From the NCBI RefSeq assembly GCF_014698795.1, contig NZ_JACJTR010000029.1:1-64000 (forward strand): 64,000 nucleotides of DNA, read 5' to 3'. The notes beneath the pieces are model-generated. The model made no database searches, was not told where the DNA came from, and saw only the letters and a list, made by a program, of their open reading frames with translations. Positions 18,187 to 26,794 of the stretch are shown here, in pieces (the first letter of the stretch is position 1; every line of letters starts with the position of its first letter). Made by a program: the position numbers and the translations under genes. The DNA is from Nostoc sp. FACHB-892. Its GTDB lineage: Bacteria > Cyanobacteriota > Cyanobacteriia > Cyanobacteriales > Nostocaceae.

Positions 18187-18972
18187 ATGATGTTAGAATC
18201 CCAAACAGAAACAGATATATCCAGAATTGCTCGTGAGAAAAAATTTCACGATCAGAGATTTGCTGATGATTCTAAACGAAGCAACAAAGTTGGTAGATTT
18301 TATAGGGTAGCTCAGTCTATAAAAAAAGAGTATGAGCAATTATTAATAGATAAATGTAAAGGTCTAACAATTATTGAGTACGGATGTGGAACTGGTAGTT
18401 ATGCCTTTTTTCTGGCTAAAAGCCATGCCAATAAAGTTATAGGTATTGACATATCTCCGGTGGCAATTGAAGTAGCTAAAATTCAAATAATAAATGAAAA
18501 AGTAGGAGAAAATCTTTCATTTGAAGTCATGAATGCAGAAGAATTAACGTTCGATTATTCCTCAGTAGACTTAATTTGTGGATCTGGAATTCTGCATCAC
18601 CTCGACTTGGAAAAAGCAATTAAATCAATAGCCAATGTTCTCCAACCAGAGGGCAAGGCTATTTTTATTGAACCGCTTGGTCATAATATATTTATCAACT
18701 TATTTCGCACCTTAACACCATCAATTCGCTCTGAAGATGAACACCCTCTTATAGAAAGCGATTTAAAATTAATAAAACAATATTTTAAAAATGTAAAAAT
18801 AAAGTATTTTTATTTAAGTTCATTGTTGGCTATTTTAATTGTGGACTTTCCCGGCTTTAAACTAGTATTAAGTATACTAGAATCTTTAGATCAATTTCTT
18901 TTCAAATTGCCATTTTTCCGTAATCAGGCATGGCAGGTACTTATTCAAATATCAGATCCTCTTAAAAAGTAA
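18187..18972 (+). CDS. Class I SAM-dependent methyltransferase
   Basis: 261 residues with a complete set of motifs: motif I IIEYGCGTGSYAFFLAK (residues 63-79), motif II VIGIDISPVAIEVAK, motif III VDLICGSGILHHL, and the final LQPEGKAIFIEP strand. The start at 18187 is supported by AAGTGGAGATAG upstream. The C-terminal third is hydrophobic (SLLAILIVDFPGFKLVLSIL), suggesting membrane association near the lipid-linked acceptor. It is the last + strand gene of the locus, facing a minus-strand YdcF gene. It probably methylates a hydroxyl of the repeat unit; the substrate is not determinable. Confidence 0.85.
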   Translation: MMLESQTETDISRIAREKKFHDQRFADDSKRSNKVGRFYRVAQSIKKEYEQLLIDKCKGLTIIEYGCGTGSYAFFLAKSHANKVIGIDISPVAIEVAKIQIINEKVGENLSFEVMNAEELTFDYSSVDLICGSGILHHLDLEKAIKSIANVLQPEGKAIFIEPLGHNIFINLFRTLTPSIRSEDEHPLIESDLKLIKQYFKNVKIKYFYLSSLLAILIVDFPGFKLVLSILESLDQFLFKLPFFRNQAWQVLIQISDPLKK

Positions 18973-19007
18973 TTGATTAAGATAGTTTCTAAAAATTGCT
19001 AGAGTAA

Positions 19008-19619
19008 TTAAAAATCAGGACGGGGTTTGAATTTAGGATTAAAACTAGCTCCAGTCCTGTTAGTGAAAATCCACAAAAACGATCGCCCATAATCTCGCAA
19101 TACTCGCACCAATGATTCTGATGGCTGATTTTGCGAAGCTACAGCCACAGGTGTAACCACAATCCCCTGGCTACCCAAAACAATAGTTGCGATCGCACTT
19201 GCCCGTCTCATGTGATAATCCGACGTAATCAAATAAATATGCTGCAACCTCTGATTAGCAAAATCTCCCGCCAAAGTCGTGAAATTCGTCACCGTATCCG
19301 TTGCTTTACCATCCAAATGCAACTTTGCATCAGGAACACCATATTGTAAAAATATCCGGCGATTAACCTCTAAATTCCAAGCAAAATCAGAAACCCAAAT
19401 ATCTAAATTCTGACGAGATTGCCAAAACTGCGCCGCAAACCTCATCCGCTCAGAAGCACCCCCCAACACAAAAATAGCCTGTGGTACTGGGGTTTGATGA
19501 AAAGCGATCGCAATCCTGGCAGGTATAATGCTAGTTAATAAAAGTGCGATCGTTAAAACCCACCTTACCAATTTCAGCTTGCGTTTCATTTCATATAATT
19601 GTGATTTTGAAAACAACAA
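19008..19619 (-). CDS. YdcF/ElyC (DUF218) family protein, short form
   Basis: 203 residues. After a signal-anchor (about residues 16-38) the DUF218 core follows: QAIFVLGGASERMRFAA, KATDTVTNFTTLAGDF, and IYLITSDYHMRRASAI with the conserved S-D-x-H-x-x-R. The family is found near envelope and polysaccharide genes; E. coli SanA/ElyC members affect envelope integrity, but the reaction is not established. It converges with the end of the polysaccharide locus (36 bp). An internal Met (MKRKLKLVRW) 10 residues on may be the real start since it gives a better signal sequence. Confidence 0.82.
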   Translation of the reverse strand: MLFSKSQLYEMKRKLKLVRWVLTIALLLTSIIPARIAIAFHQTPVPQAIFVLGGASERMRFAAQFWQSRQNLDIWVSDFAWNLEVNRRIFLQYGVPDAKLHLDGKATDTVTNFTTLAGDFANQRLQHIYLITSDYHMRRASAIATIVLGSQGIVVTPVAVASQNQPSESLVRVLRDYGRSFLWIFTNRTGASFNPKFKPRPDF

Positions 19620-19696
19620 TCCTCTAGCTTTAACCCGAGAGTAATCAATTGCACCTCAAACAACTTTTAATTTAAAAACCCAAGCGAAAATAAAAA

Positions 19697-20251
19697 TCAG
19701 CCTACTTTCAACCAGCCAAAAACCTGCTCGACGGTCAAATCCAGCGTTAAAAATTCAGGAATTGGAAGAGTATCGTTACCTGTCAACTCCACAGGTTCTC
19801 GTCCAGGAATAAATACCAAAATTATTCGGTCTTCAGGGTCAATTAACCATCCCAACTTAGTACCATGTTTGAGACAGTGCAAAATATTACTAATAACTTT
19901 AGTAGCTTTCTGGTCGGGTGAAAGAATTTCTACTGTCCAATCAGGATAAATTTTAAAGGCATTGGGTACTTCACCATCTGCATCAAAAGGAATTCGCTGC
20001 CAAAGAAACACGCTAGCGTCTGGAACAATCGAACGTCCAGCAAAAGTGCAACGCAATTCTGGGAAGGCTAGGGCAATTTTCGCTGTTTCTGCAACATTAT
20101 TGACTACATCACAAAACTTCAGTTGCAAGCGCGAATGCTTACCTTGAGGCATAGGTTTTTGGGAAACACAACCATTTATAAATTCACTGGCTGGCTTAGT
20201 TTCCGGCAGTTTGAGAAATTCTTCGAGAGTCAAAGAGGTTGCTGTTGTCAT
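19697..20251 (-). CDS. Uma2 family (DUF820) putative endonuclease
   Basis: 184 residues, typical length. Begins MTTATSLTLEEFLKLPETKP, with the family's E-F followed by INGCVSQKPMPQGKHSR; the PD-(D/E)xK-like core shows IVPDASVFLW, DWTVEILSPDQ and LGWLIDPEDRIILVF. Uma2 proteins are expanded in cyanobacteria, and their cellular role is not firmly known. The Lys that usually follows the EV(L)S segment is at QKATKV. It stands alone on the minus strand between YdcF and the SMP-30 pseudogene. Confidence 0.85.
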   Translation of the reverse strand: MTTATSLTLEEFLKLPETKPASEFINGCVSQKPMPQGKHSRLQLKFCDVVNNVAETAKIALAFPELRCTFAGRSIVPDASVFLWQRIPFDADGEVPNAFKIYPDWTVEILSPDQKATKVISNILHCLKHGTKLGWLIDPEDRIILVFIPGREPVELTGNDTLPIPEFLTLDLTVEQVFGWLKVG

Positions 20252-20331
20252 CGCTATGATGAAACGAAAAATCTCCAGTCTGCTAATATTTTATCCTTCG
20301 TAGGCACTTAAGAAACACCAAAAATAATTTA

Positions 20332-20571
20332 TCAGCGATCGCTAATTTTACCCGTCACCGCATCAAAGTTGTAAGCATAAATTTTCTGCATTGGGGAATC
20401 TGTTAAGTAAAAAGTCTTTTGATTAGGACTCTAGCCCAATCCATTAGAAATCATCAATCCCGTTTCCATCAACTGCAAAGAACCGTCAGGATCATAGCGG
20501 TAAAGGCTACCCTGCGTTTTACCCGGAGACATTGAACCAAACCAAAAACGCCCTTGGCGATCGCACTTACC
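20332..20571 (-). pseudogene. SMP-30/gluconolactonase-like pseudogene fragment
   Basis: Reading the minus strand gives 79 codons to the TGA at 20332-20334. The translation contains GRFWFGSMSPGKTQGSLYRY, then GLMISNGLG, an in-frame TAG (20431-20433) where relatives have Trp, then SPNQKTFYLTDSPMQKIYAY. The fold and the NG-x-SP / YLTDS motifs are those of SMP-30/LRE sugar lactonases. The 5' two-fifths (metal-binding Glu region) and the C-terminal third are missing, so both ends are truncated as well as the nonsense codon. Clearly non-functional. Confidence 0.75.
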
Positions 20572-20831
20572 TAGAACTTACGCATTGACAAAAAATACAA
20601 AATATCGAGTTAAAACCATATCTTTCGTAAGGGCACAGCAATGCTGTGCCCCTACAGCATGGTCTATTTACGTAGTTTACCGCCGTAGGCATCGCAGGAT
20701 AATTAAGAAAAGCTTGAAAACTTCCTCAAGCTCGTTAATTCACATCACAATGCATTTGTACAGTAGTCCTATACTAGACGCGCACGAGCAGATAAAACAT
20801 TATTGATTTGATAGTCAATATGCATATTTTT
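20572..20831. repeat. Spacer with GGGCAC palindrome and GCGATGCCTACGGCGG copy
   Basis: GGGCACAGCA (20631-20640) and TGCTGTGCCC (20642-20651) form a near-perfect palindrome within GTAAGGGCACAGCA...GCCCCTACA. The same design recurs at 22961-22990 inside a coding region. A reverse copy of GCGATGCCTACGGCGG lies near 20678-20693. No gene is supported here. Confidence 0.65.
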
Positions 20832-20864
20832 AAATAAAAATCCTCTGAATTCAACCAGAGGATT
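20832..20864 (-). terminator. Rho-independent terminator of the exported-protein pair
   Basis: On the minus strand AATCCTCTG (20864-20856) pairs with CAGAGGATT (20847-20839) with an 8-nt loop and is followed by TTTTATTTA. It lies 45 bp past the stop of the gene at 20909-21628. Confidence 0.8.
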
Positions 20865-20908
20865 ATAAATTACACCACTAATAACTTTAGTTTTACTACA
20901 TCTAAGTT

Positions 20909-21628
20909 TTAACTTTTACTCAGAGCAGCCCTTAGTTGCTTAAGGAATTTACCAACTTCTAAAAATTGTGGATCTTTTGCAAGTTTTTGGAGAACTTGAG
21001 GACTGCTTTCCATTACAATATTGTTGTAAGCAGTAATAGCATTATTAAGCTGATTGATATCTACATTTGGTATTGCTCCCTTCTGAGTTATCACTAAATC
21101 TGCCGTTAATCCTTTAGTACTAGCAACTAGCTGCACTGGTTGTAATATTCCTACAGGAATACCTAGTGTAGATGCCGATTTGTTTCCACTTAGTCCCAAT
21201 AAAGCATTTATCAATGATGCTACAGATGATGATGAAACTCCTAAACCCCCTATATAAGCCTGTAGCTGATTAGCAGCAGCTTCTGCATTTGACCCACCCG
21301 TTAAGATAGCTATAATGATTGCAGCTGGGCTATTTGCAGCCGGAGTTTGACTGAGTATATTAGCAACAGCTGCATTCACACCATTTTGAACTTCTGTTGA
21401 TACGCTAAGACCACTATTCCCACTAAATTCCACATTCACCCCAGGTGCAGGTTCAACAGGTGCTTGTGTATTTTCTGGGTTAAAGTTATCTCCAGATGAG
21501 GAAGAAGAATCTTCACTACCGCCTGTGATGCCACCAGTACCAGCATTTACTCTCATCGGCGCACTCACTAGATAAGTAAAAAAAGTGAATGCTATAGCAA
21601 AAGTGAGGAAAAATGATTGTTTTTTCAT
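20909..21628 (-). CDS. Exported protein of unknown function
   Basis: 239 residues, not recognised. A signal peptide is clear: MKKQSFFLTFAIAFTFFTYL then a cleavage site near VNA (about residue 29). The mature part opens with a Gly/Ser-rich acidic linker (GTGGITGGSEDSSSSSGD) and a Pro stretch (APVEPAPG), followed by a mostly alpha-helical Ala/Leu/Asn-rich body (residues 75-160) and a C-terminal amphipathic helix ending QLRAALSKS. It is 39 bp downstream of the barrel-like protein at 21668-23077 and shares its terminator, so the two are probably made together. No enzyme motif seen; an envelope or secreted partner of the barrel is inference. Confidence 0.75.
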   Translation of the reverse strand: MKKQSFFLTFAIAFTFFTYLVSAPMRVNAGTGGITGGSEDSSSSSGDNFNPENTQAPVEPAPGVNVEFSGNSGLSVSTEVQNGVNAAVANILSQTPAANSPAAIIIAILTGGSNAEAAANQLQAYIGGLGVSSSSVASLINALLGLSGNKSASTLGIPVGILQPVQLVASTKGLTADLVITQKGAIPNVDINQLNNAITAYNNIVMESSPQVLQKLAKDPQFLEVGKFLKQLRAALSKS

Positions 21629-21667
21629 TGTTTTTCTTGTTGATTAAATTTCAATATATCTCAGCAG

Positions 21668-23077
21668 TTAGAAGCGAAAACTGTATCCTGCACTCAATGC
21701 AAAACCTAAACCAGTGTCAAAATTACTAGTAACATCTGTGAAAATAGTATTGATCACTATCGGGGTGTTATCGAAAGGAGCAAAAGACGCGCCCATATTG
21801 AGACGGTTTCCTGTCCAACTACTTACTAAGGATACTTGAGGTATCACTCTCAAACCTAAACTACCAAAAACATTAACAGAATTATCATCTGCTTCTATTG
21901 CACCTTTAGAACGAAAAACACCACTACCAAGACCTACCGAAAAAGTCAAGGGTAACTTGTTATTAGCATTATCTGGTTGCAGGGCAAATGACTTAGTAAC
22001 TACTCCATAGATAGTATCTTTAGCACTCGTAACATCTCCCCATTTAATAGGATTTGACCAACCCACAGCTACAGCTGTACCATCACCTAAATATCTGTGT
22101 AGCTTAAAACCTACACCGCCACTATCACCAAAATCAAAACTGTCACCACCGCCTACGCTAGTAATATTGGCATTAACTTCCAACCCTACAGATTTAGCCG
22201 CATCTCCTAAACCAAAACCAACAGATAAAGATCCATCTACCCTATCTCTATCCTCATCTAAAGGGAAAAGTAAACCACCACCAATATAGGCTTGACCAAA
22301 ACTTGCACCATAGGCAGAAGGAGTACCCGCAGTTGAACCAGGGGCAGCTTTTGGTGATTTACCTAACCTCACGATGGGATCAATCAAAAGTTCTTGGCGT
22401 AATTTATTAGTCTCGCCAAAAGTATCACCTAAAATTTCTGAAGAGTCTGTTTGTACAAAAAGTTGAGGTTGTTTTTGCTTCAATCCATTAGTCTGCTCTT
22501 TTAAATGCAAATCAGCACTAATAATTTTAGAAGCAAATAACTGTTTTTCTAAATTACCATTGGCTTTTAAGTTTTCTTGAGATTTAAGCAAAAAACTATT
22601 TACAGGGAAAGAATTACGAAATGTTACAGACTTAACGTTAGTAGTAAAACGATCACGAATCTTTCCAGTCTCTAATTGAGCAACAGTATTCCTTTTTTGA
22701 AACGCTGGAAGCCTTTGCTGCAAGCTGATATTTTGCTGTGAATTAAGTTTAGATACTATAGAAGATACTTTCAGGTTTTGAGATTCACTTAACTGAAGTT
22801 CTTTATTTTTTGAAACAATATTATTTGCAGCAACTGCTGAGTTGCTAGAAGTAGCTGTTAACAGTAGAAGAAAAGCTATCCAGATTGCTCTTAAGTTCCA
22901 GGAAGCATAGTTAATACTAATAAATCGATATAGCGGTTTTCGTTTACGTGAGGTACACCCGTAAGGGCACGGCACTGCCGTGCCCCTACACCTTGCAATA
23001 TAATCTTGTACTGCATCTGAATGGGAACCGCTACAAGTATTACTATCTTTGAGAATTTTATGTATTTTATCCATCAA
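21668..23077 (-). CDS. Probable outer-membrane beta-barrel protein with unusual N-terminus
   Basis: 469 residues, not recognised by name. The last 200 residues alternate polar and hydrophobic residues with many Gly/Phe/Val strands (for example SLSVGFGLGDAAKSVGLEV, LPLTFSVGLGSGVF) and end in Phe (LSAGYSFRF), the hallmark of an outer-membrane barrel. A hydrophobic signal-like segment lies unusually far in, at about residues 64-76 (IWIAFLLLLTATS), with an AVA-A cleavage site near 83. The first 60 codons run through a palindromic element at 22931-23033; no ATG, GTG or TTG occurs in frame between that element and the signal segment, so translation must start upstream, at 23077 or the next Met. A long Gln/Lys/Ser-rich region (residues 90-250) precedes the barrel. 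First gene of a pair with 20909-21628. Confidence 0.72.
   Translation of the reverse strand: MMDKIHKILKDSNTCSGSHSDAVQDYIARCRGTAVPCPYGCTSRKRKPLYRFISINYASWNLRAIWIAFLLLLTATSSNSAVAANNIVSKNKELQLSESQNLKVSSIVSKLNSQQNISLQQRLPAFQKRNTVAQLETGKIRDRFTTNVKSVTFRNSFPVNSFLLKSQENLKANGNLEKQLFASKIISADLHLKEQTNGLKQKQPQLFVQTDSSEILGDTFGETNKLRQELLIDPIVRLGKSPKAAPGSTAGTPSAYGASFGQAYIGGGLLFPLDEDRDRVDGSLSVGFGLGDAAKSVGLEVNANITSVGGGDSFDFGDSGGVGFKLHRYLGDGTAVAVGWSNPIKWGDVTSAKDTIYGVVTKSFALQPDNANNKLPLTFSVGLGSGVFRSKGAIEADDNSVNVFGSLGLRVIPQVSLVSSWTGNRLNMGASFAPFDNTPIVINTIFTDVTSNFDTGLGFALSAGYSFRF
22931..23033. mobile_element. MITE-like palindromic element inside a coding region
   Basis: 103 bp bounded by TAGCGGTT (22931-22938) and AACCGCTA (23026-23033), perfect 8-bp terminal inverted repeats. 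The core has a GGGCACGGCA/TGCCGTGCCC palindrome (22965-22985). The end sequence GGGAACCGCTA recurs near 28062-28075, and AGAACCGCTATA near 28323-28335. A TA target duplication would fit the ends. It is translated as part of the gene at 21668-23077. Confidence 0.55.
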
Positions 23078-23129
23078 AATCTTCCTTCTGTAAAACTATT
23101 TACGAAAATACAACAGTAATTTATACGCA

Positions 23130-23157
23130 AAATATACTAATTTGAAATAGTATATTT
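23130..23157. promoter_or_regulatory. 10-bp inverted repeat upstream of the exported-protein pair
   Basis: AAATATACTA (23130-23139) and TAGTATATTT (23148-23157) are perfect inverted repeats with an 8-nt spacer, 53-80 bp upstream of the minus-strand start at 23077. Position and symmetry suit an operator overlapping the promoter. Confidence 0.4.
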
Positions 23158-23788
23158 ACGTAAATGTCGGCAATTAAGTCTAGTAGAGGGGCAAAGGGCA
23201 GGATATTAAGTTAGCGCTTATATCATATCCGTCTGATTACTTACTAAATCCGGAGAAACTCGGCAAAAGCTACACATTTGTCTCTTCCCCCTTTTTAAGA
23301 ATAGGCAGGGTAGTTTCATACGAAGAAAGAAAAATACATAAGTCTTTGATAAGGCCATTTAAGATTTATCGCGCAGATTCTGAGAAACCTCACCCTGGTT
23401 TTTCTTTTGTTGTCATCCAACGACTAATACCAATTTTCAGACAATATTATTCCCCTGCACTTAATCTCATCGAAAGGATGACAGCAATTTCTCAAAAAAT
23501 CTCTCACTCAAAAACGAACTTTTCTCTTGTATACAAGATTTAAGTGATCGCATATAGCAATCCGATTTGATTTCTGAATCACTCGTAGAGGTAAGGGACT
23601 CTTTATTGGGAACTGGGGACTGGGAAGAAGGAATAAAGGTGTACTGAGTTTTTTTCAAAAATCAAATATGAGTCCTATACAACAATTGTTTGAGCGACTT
23701 ACATCTGATCAGGTAATATCGATCTCATTTTATAACTTTATTTTAGAAGCTCTTTTCTATGCAGCTTCATAGTAAATTAGTATTAGGT
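23158..23788. other. Intergenic, no supported gene
   Basis: About 630 bp of AT-rich sequence between the exported-protein promoter and the stop of the HEAT-repeat gene. A 65-codon frame at 23346-23543 has no recognisable content. A GGGAACTGGGGACTGGG-type short repeat is at about 23606-23623. No terminator hairpin could be assigned. Confidence 0.5.
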
Positions 23789-26700
23789 TTATTCGTAGTG
23801 ATTGATTTGGTGTTTTTCGAGCAACTCCTTAACTTGAGCGGCCACTAAAGGATGTGGATCTTTTCGTAACTGAGGTAAGATTTGCAGGAGGACGCGATGT
23901 GAAACCATATTTAAGTATGCGATCGCAGCTTCTCTAACAAAGCCTGTTGGATGACGCAAACTTATTAAAATCTCGGAGCTTGTCAACCGGATGCGAGTCA
24001 CTTGAGCAAAATGGAAGCAGCAAGCTAGACACCAGTCAGAAAGGAAGTTACCTAACGTCAACAATCTGTGCAGGCGATCGCTAACTATCATATTTTCATA
24101 TTCTACGATCTTGGCTTCTACCAAATGTTGCAATTTTTCTGGCTGCGGTCGGTTATCTAAAATATTCAGCAATAAAGACTTTGAAGACAAAGTTACGGTA
24201 TGCTCTAGGATTTCCAATCCCCGTGCTAAGTTTACCACCGAGAGCGATCGCAGATTAAATGCTGCTGCTTGCATCTTTTCTGGTGAGTAAAGCAGTCTCA
24301 ATAGCAGTAGCAGCCGCTCTTTGACATCTAATTCCAATTCTAAAAGGGCACGTTGCAATAACTCAGAGACAATCGAAATCCTTTCACTAGATTGATGATT
24401 TTCTTTTTTGTCTAGTGTTTGGAAGTCAATGTATGCGGCATAAATCTCGCCTAAAAATTTTAATTCCTGTTCTATTAAATTTTCTACCCGACTTTTATAA
24501 AATCGATCCACTAAACCTGTAATTCCTGGTTGTTTATGTATTTTTAGTAAGCTGCGAAGAATATGATCTCTCGTAGTCCCCCAAGATGTTTCTAGGTTTT
24601 CCCATAAAATCTCTAATGCCTCTTGCGTACCAATTTGAGCAATGGTACGCCAAGCATACATCCGCACTACTTCTGGTTTATAAATATTGGTAGCCAACCG
24701 CAACAGCATTTCTATAGCTTCATTTTCGAGTCGCATTAGGGCTGACATAGCTGTAGCGCGGGTTGATTTGTAGTAAAGTGCTGCTATCAGTGCCGAGTAA
24801 TACTCTTCTAAATGAGTTGCTGCAATCATTTCTAATACGGCACAGCGCACTCGTAACGACTCATCTTGTAACAAATTTGGGATGTGAATCCGCAATGCCT
24901 GCAAATAAACTGCTTCTCTGAGCGCTCTGACTCCATTCACCCGTTCCCGTTCTTGCTTATGAGTCAGCATCCGGCGCATGGTTTTAGTAGCTGCTACCTT
25001 TTGCATGGGTGTTCCCTGGCGTAAGACTAAGGCGGCGGCGGTGGCACGGATGAGTGAGTTTTGACGGGGATTCAGGTATTCTTCTAGGATGCTTAAATTA
25101 GGATTTGGTTCAGCCAGCCAAACGTAGCGCAGTGCTAGAGCGAAAACTTCGGGGTTAGTTTCTTGGGGTTCTTCTAACAAAGGACGGATGGCGTCTAGGT
25201 AAGCGGGATTTGCACCTGCTATCAGCATTACTTCCAAACTTTGGCGCTGCAAATCTGGGGTTAACTTGATTAGTAGAGGTGCTAAAACTTCCGCAGCTCC
25301 AAGGGAGTCAATTTGAGCTAAAAGTTCAATACAAGAACGTTTATCAGCCTCGCTGCCTTTTTCTGCTAAAGCTTTGACTACACCTTGCTTGAAGAATCGT
25401 AAGCCCACATTGGCAGCACTCAAGTGACCCCGTGCCACACTTAAGACTAACAGTTCAACATAACGCGATCGCAATTCCCAAACTACTGTTAAACAGGTGC
25501 CAGTTATCAGCATTGTTTCTGCTACTAACACCCACTTTTGCATTGGTGTAGGTACAAAGTGCCCACAAAACATTAGAGTTGCAAAAATGAGCGCTCCTGT
25601 CAAACCTGTAGCGATCGCTTCGGCAGTTCCGCCAGATAAAGTCTGCATCCGGCTGCGAATTGCCTCTGGAATCGGTTGGTACAGAATGGGGCCGCTACTC
25701 ATGACAAAGGTGTAGCGCAGAAGTTCATCGCAAAATTTAACAATTATCAGACCCCAGAAAAAGCTTTGCGATTGTATGGCTGGAATTAAATGCAAAAATA
25801 CCAGCACACCTGGTAGCGAAAAGCCGACGGTGATTGGTAAAAGTGTGGCTGTGAAAAATACCCCCATCCGTTCGATGAGTCGGCTGGAAATAAACCACTG
25901 CAATAACAACTCACACAGTCCCAACATTCCACCAAAAAGACCTAAGAAACTGGCGAGTTCTCGGTCACTCAAATTGGATTTGAGTTCGCGCAGATATTGA
26001 AAATCTATTAACAATCCAATGACTTGCAACAAACCTACAAAGGCAAACAGTTGCCAGACATAGCGCTTTAGTGGACTTTTAATGAAACGCTCTCGTGAAG
26101 CTTGTTCTTCAGGAATTAGTCTTTGTGGAGTTTCAGGAAAAGCTGCTCGATAGTGATGAGTTAAATAGAGGAGAATTCCTGATCCTAATAAAATCACTAC
26201 ACAGGCGATGAGGATGATCTTATTCAGGGAGGCGTATTGCACTAACCAAGGTAAACTAAAGCCACTGATTACATCTGCTACCAAAAGACCACTACTTACC
26301 AGTGGGTAAGTGCGCTTAATTTCTCGAATGTTAAAGAGTTGGTTGGCGACGATGGAGATATTAAGGTCATTAACCACATAAAGTGCATCTACCCATAGCC
26401 GCAGCAGAAATACCGAAATAACTGCCAAGTAGGAAAATTGCGATCCCCAACGTAATACAACTAATAAAACTAATGGCATCAACATGCAAGGTGCGATCGC
26501 TACAATCACCCGGCGTAAAGGAAAAATCTTTTGCAGCCAAGAGTATAAAAAAACCAATCCTGCACTCATAACAGCACTGGCAATATACATCCACGGCAGT
26601 ATGTGAGTCCCGTATTCATCCAAGAACAGCGCCACGGTACTGTCTTCTGCCCAACGTAATCCTACAGATACAGTTGTGTAAAAGACAAACATTATCTGAG

Positions 26701-26794
26701 TTCGTTCGCTCTCCTCTGGTCGGAGATTCACCCACTGTAGTAGTCGTGGTAAGGCAATTTTATTTGCAGCCAACCAGTGATTTTTCAGTTCCAT
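23789..26794 (-). CDS. Membrane transporter-like protein fused to HEAT repeats
   Basis: 1001 residues. The first ~440 form 11 or 12 membrane helices in an MFS/ATP-ADP-translocase-like arrangement (for example EESERTQIMFVFYTTVSVGL, then WVDALYVVNDLNISIVANQLF and a Arg-rich loop). The remaining ~550 residues are soluble and built of short paired helices of HEAT type: RATAAALVLRQGTPMQ, ERVNGVRALREAVYLQ, SLRVRCAVLEMIAATHLEE, PTGFVREAAIAYLNMVSHR and the final HPLVAAQVKELLEKH. Such fusions occur in cyanobacteria; the transported molecule is unknown, and HEAT repeats may hold a protein partner at the membrane. The N-terminal segment LPRLLQWVNLRPEESER is a good conserved start. Separate from the neighbouring genes. 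Confidence 0.72.
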   Translation of the reverse strand: MELKNHWLAANKIALPRLLQWVNLRPEESERTQIMFVFYTTVSVGLRWAEDSTVALFLDEYGTHILPWMYIASAVMSAGLVFLYSWLQKIFPLRRVIVAIAPCMLMPLVLLVVLRWGSQFSYLAVISVFLLRLWVDALYVVNDLNISIVANQLFNIREIKRTYPLVSSGLLVADVISGFSLPWLVQYASLNKIILIACVVILLGSGILLYLTHHYRAAFPETPQRLIPEEQASRERFIKSPLKRYVWQLFAFVGLLQVIGLLIDFQYLRELKSNLSDRELASFLGLFGGMLGLCELLLQWFISSRLIERMGVFFTATLLPITVGFSLPGVLVFLHLIPAIQSQSFFWGLIIVKFCDELLRYTFVMSSGPILYQPIPEAIRSRMQTLSGGTAEAIATGLTGALIFATLMFCGHFVPTPMQKWVLVAETMLITGTCLTVVWELRSRYVELLVLSVARGHLSAANVGLRFFKQGVVKALAEKGSEADKRSCIELLAQIDSLGAAEVLAPLLIKLTPDLQRQSLEVMLIAGANPAYLDAIRPLLEEPQETNPEVFALALRYVWLAEPNPNLSILEEYLNPRQNSLIRATAAALVLRQGTPMQKVAATKTMRRMLTHKQERERVNGVRALREAVYLQALRIHIPNLLQDESLRVRCAVLEMIAATHLEEYYSALIAALYYKSTRATAMSALMRLENEAIEMLLRLATNIYKPEVVRMYAWRTIAQIGTQEALEILWENLETSWGTTRDHILRSLLKIHKQPGITGLVDRFYKSRVENLIEQELKFLGEIYAAYIDFQTLDKKENHQSSERISIVSELLQRALLELELDVKERLLLLLRLLYSPEKMQAAAFNLRSLSVVNLARGLEILEHTVTLSSKSLLLNILDNRPQPEKLQHLVEAKIVEYENMIVSDRLHRLLTLGNFLSDWCLACCFHFAQVTRIRLTSSEILISLRHPTGFVREAAIAYLNMVSHRVLLQILPQLRKDPHPLVAAQVKELLEKHQINHYE

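Noticed and set aside
23346-23543. 65-codon + strand frame in the spacer
   Set aside because: No ribosome site, no resemblance to known proteins, AT-rich noise.
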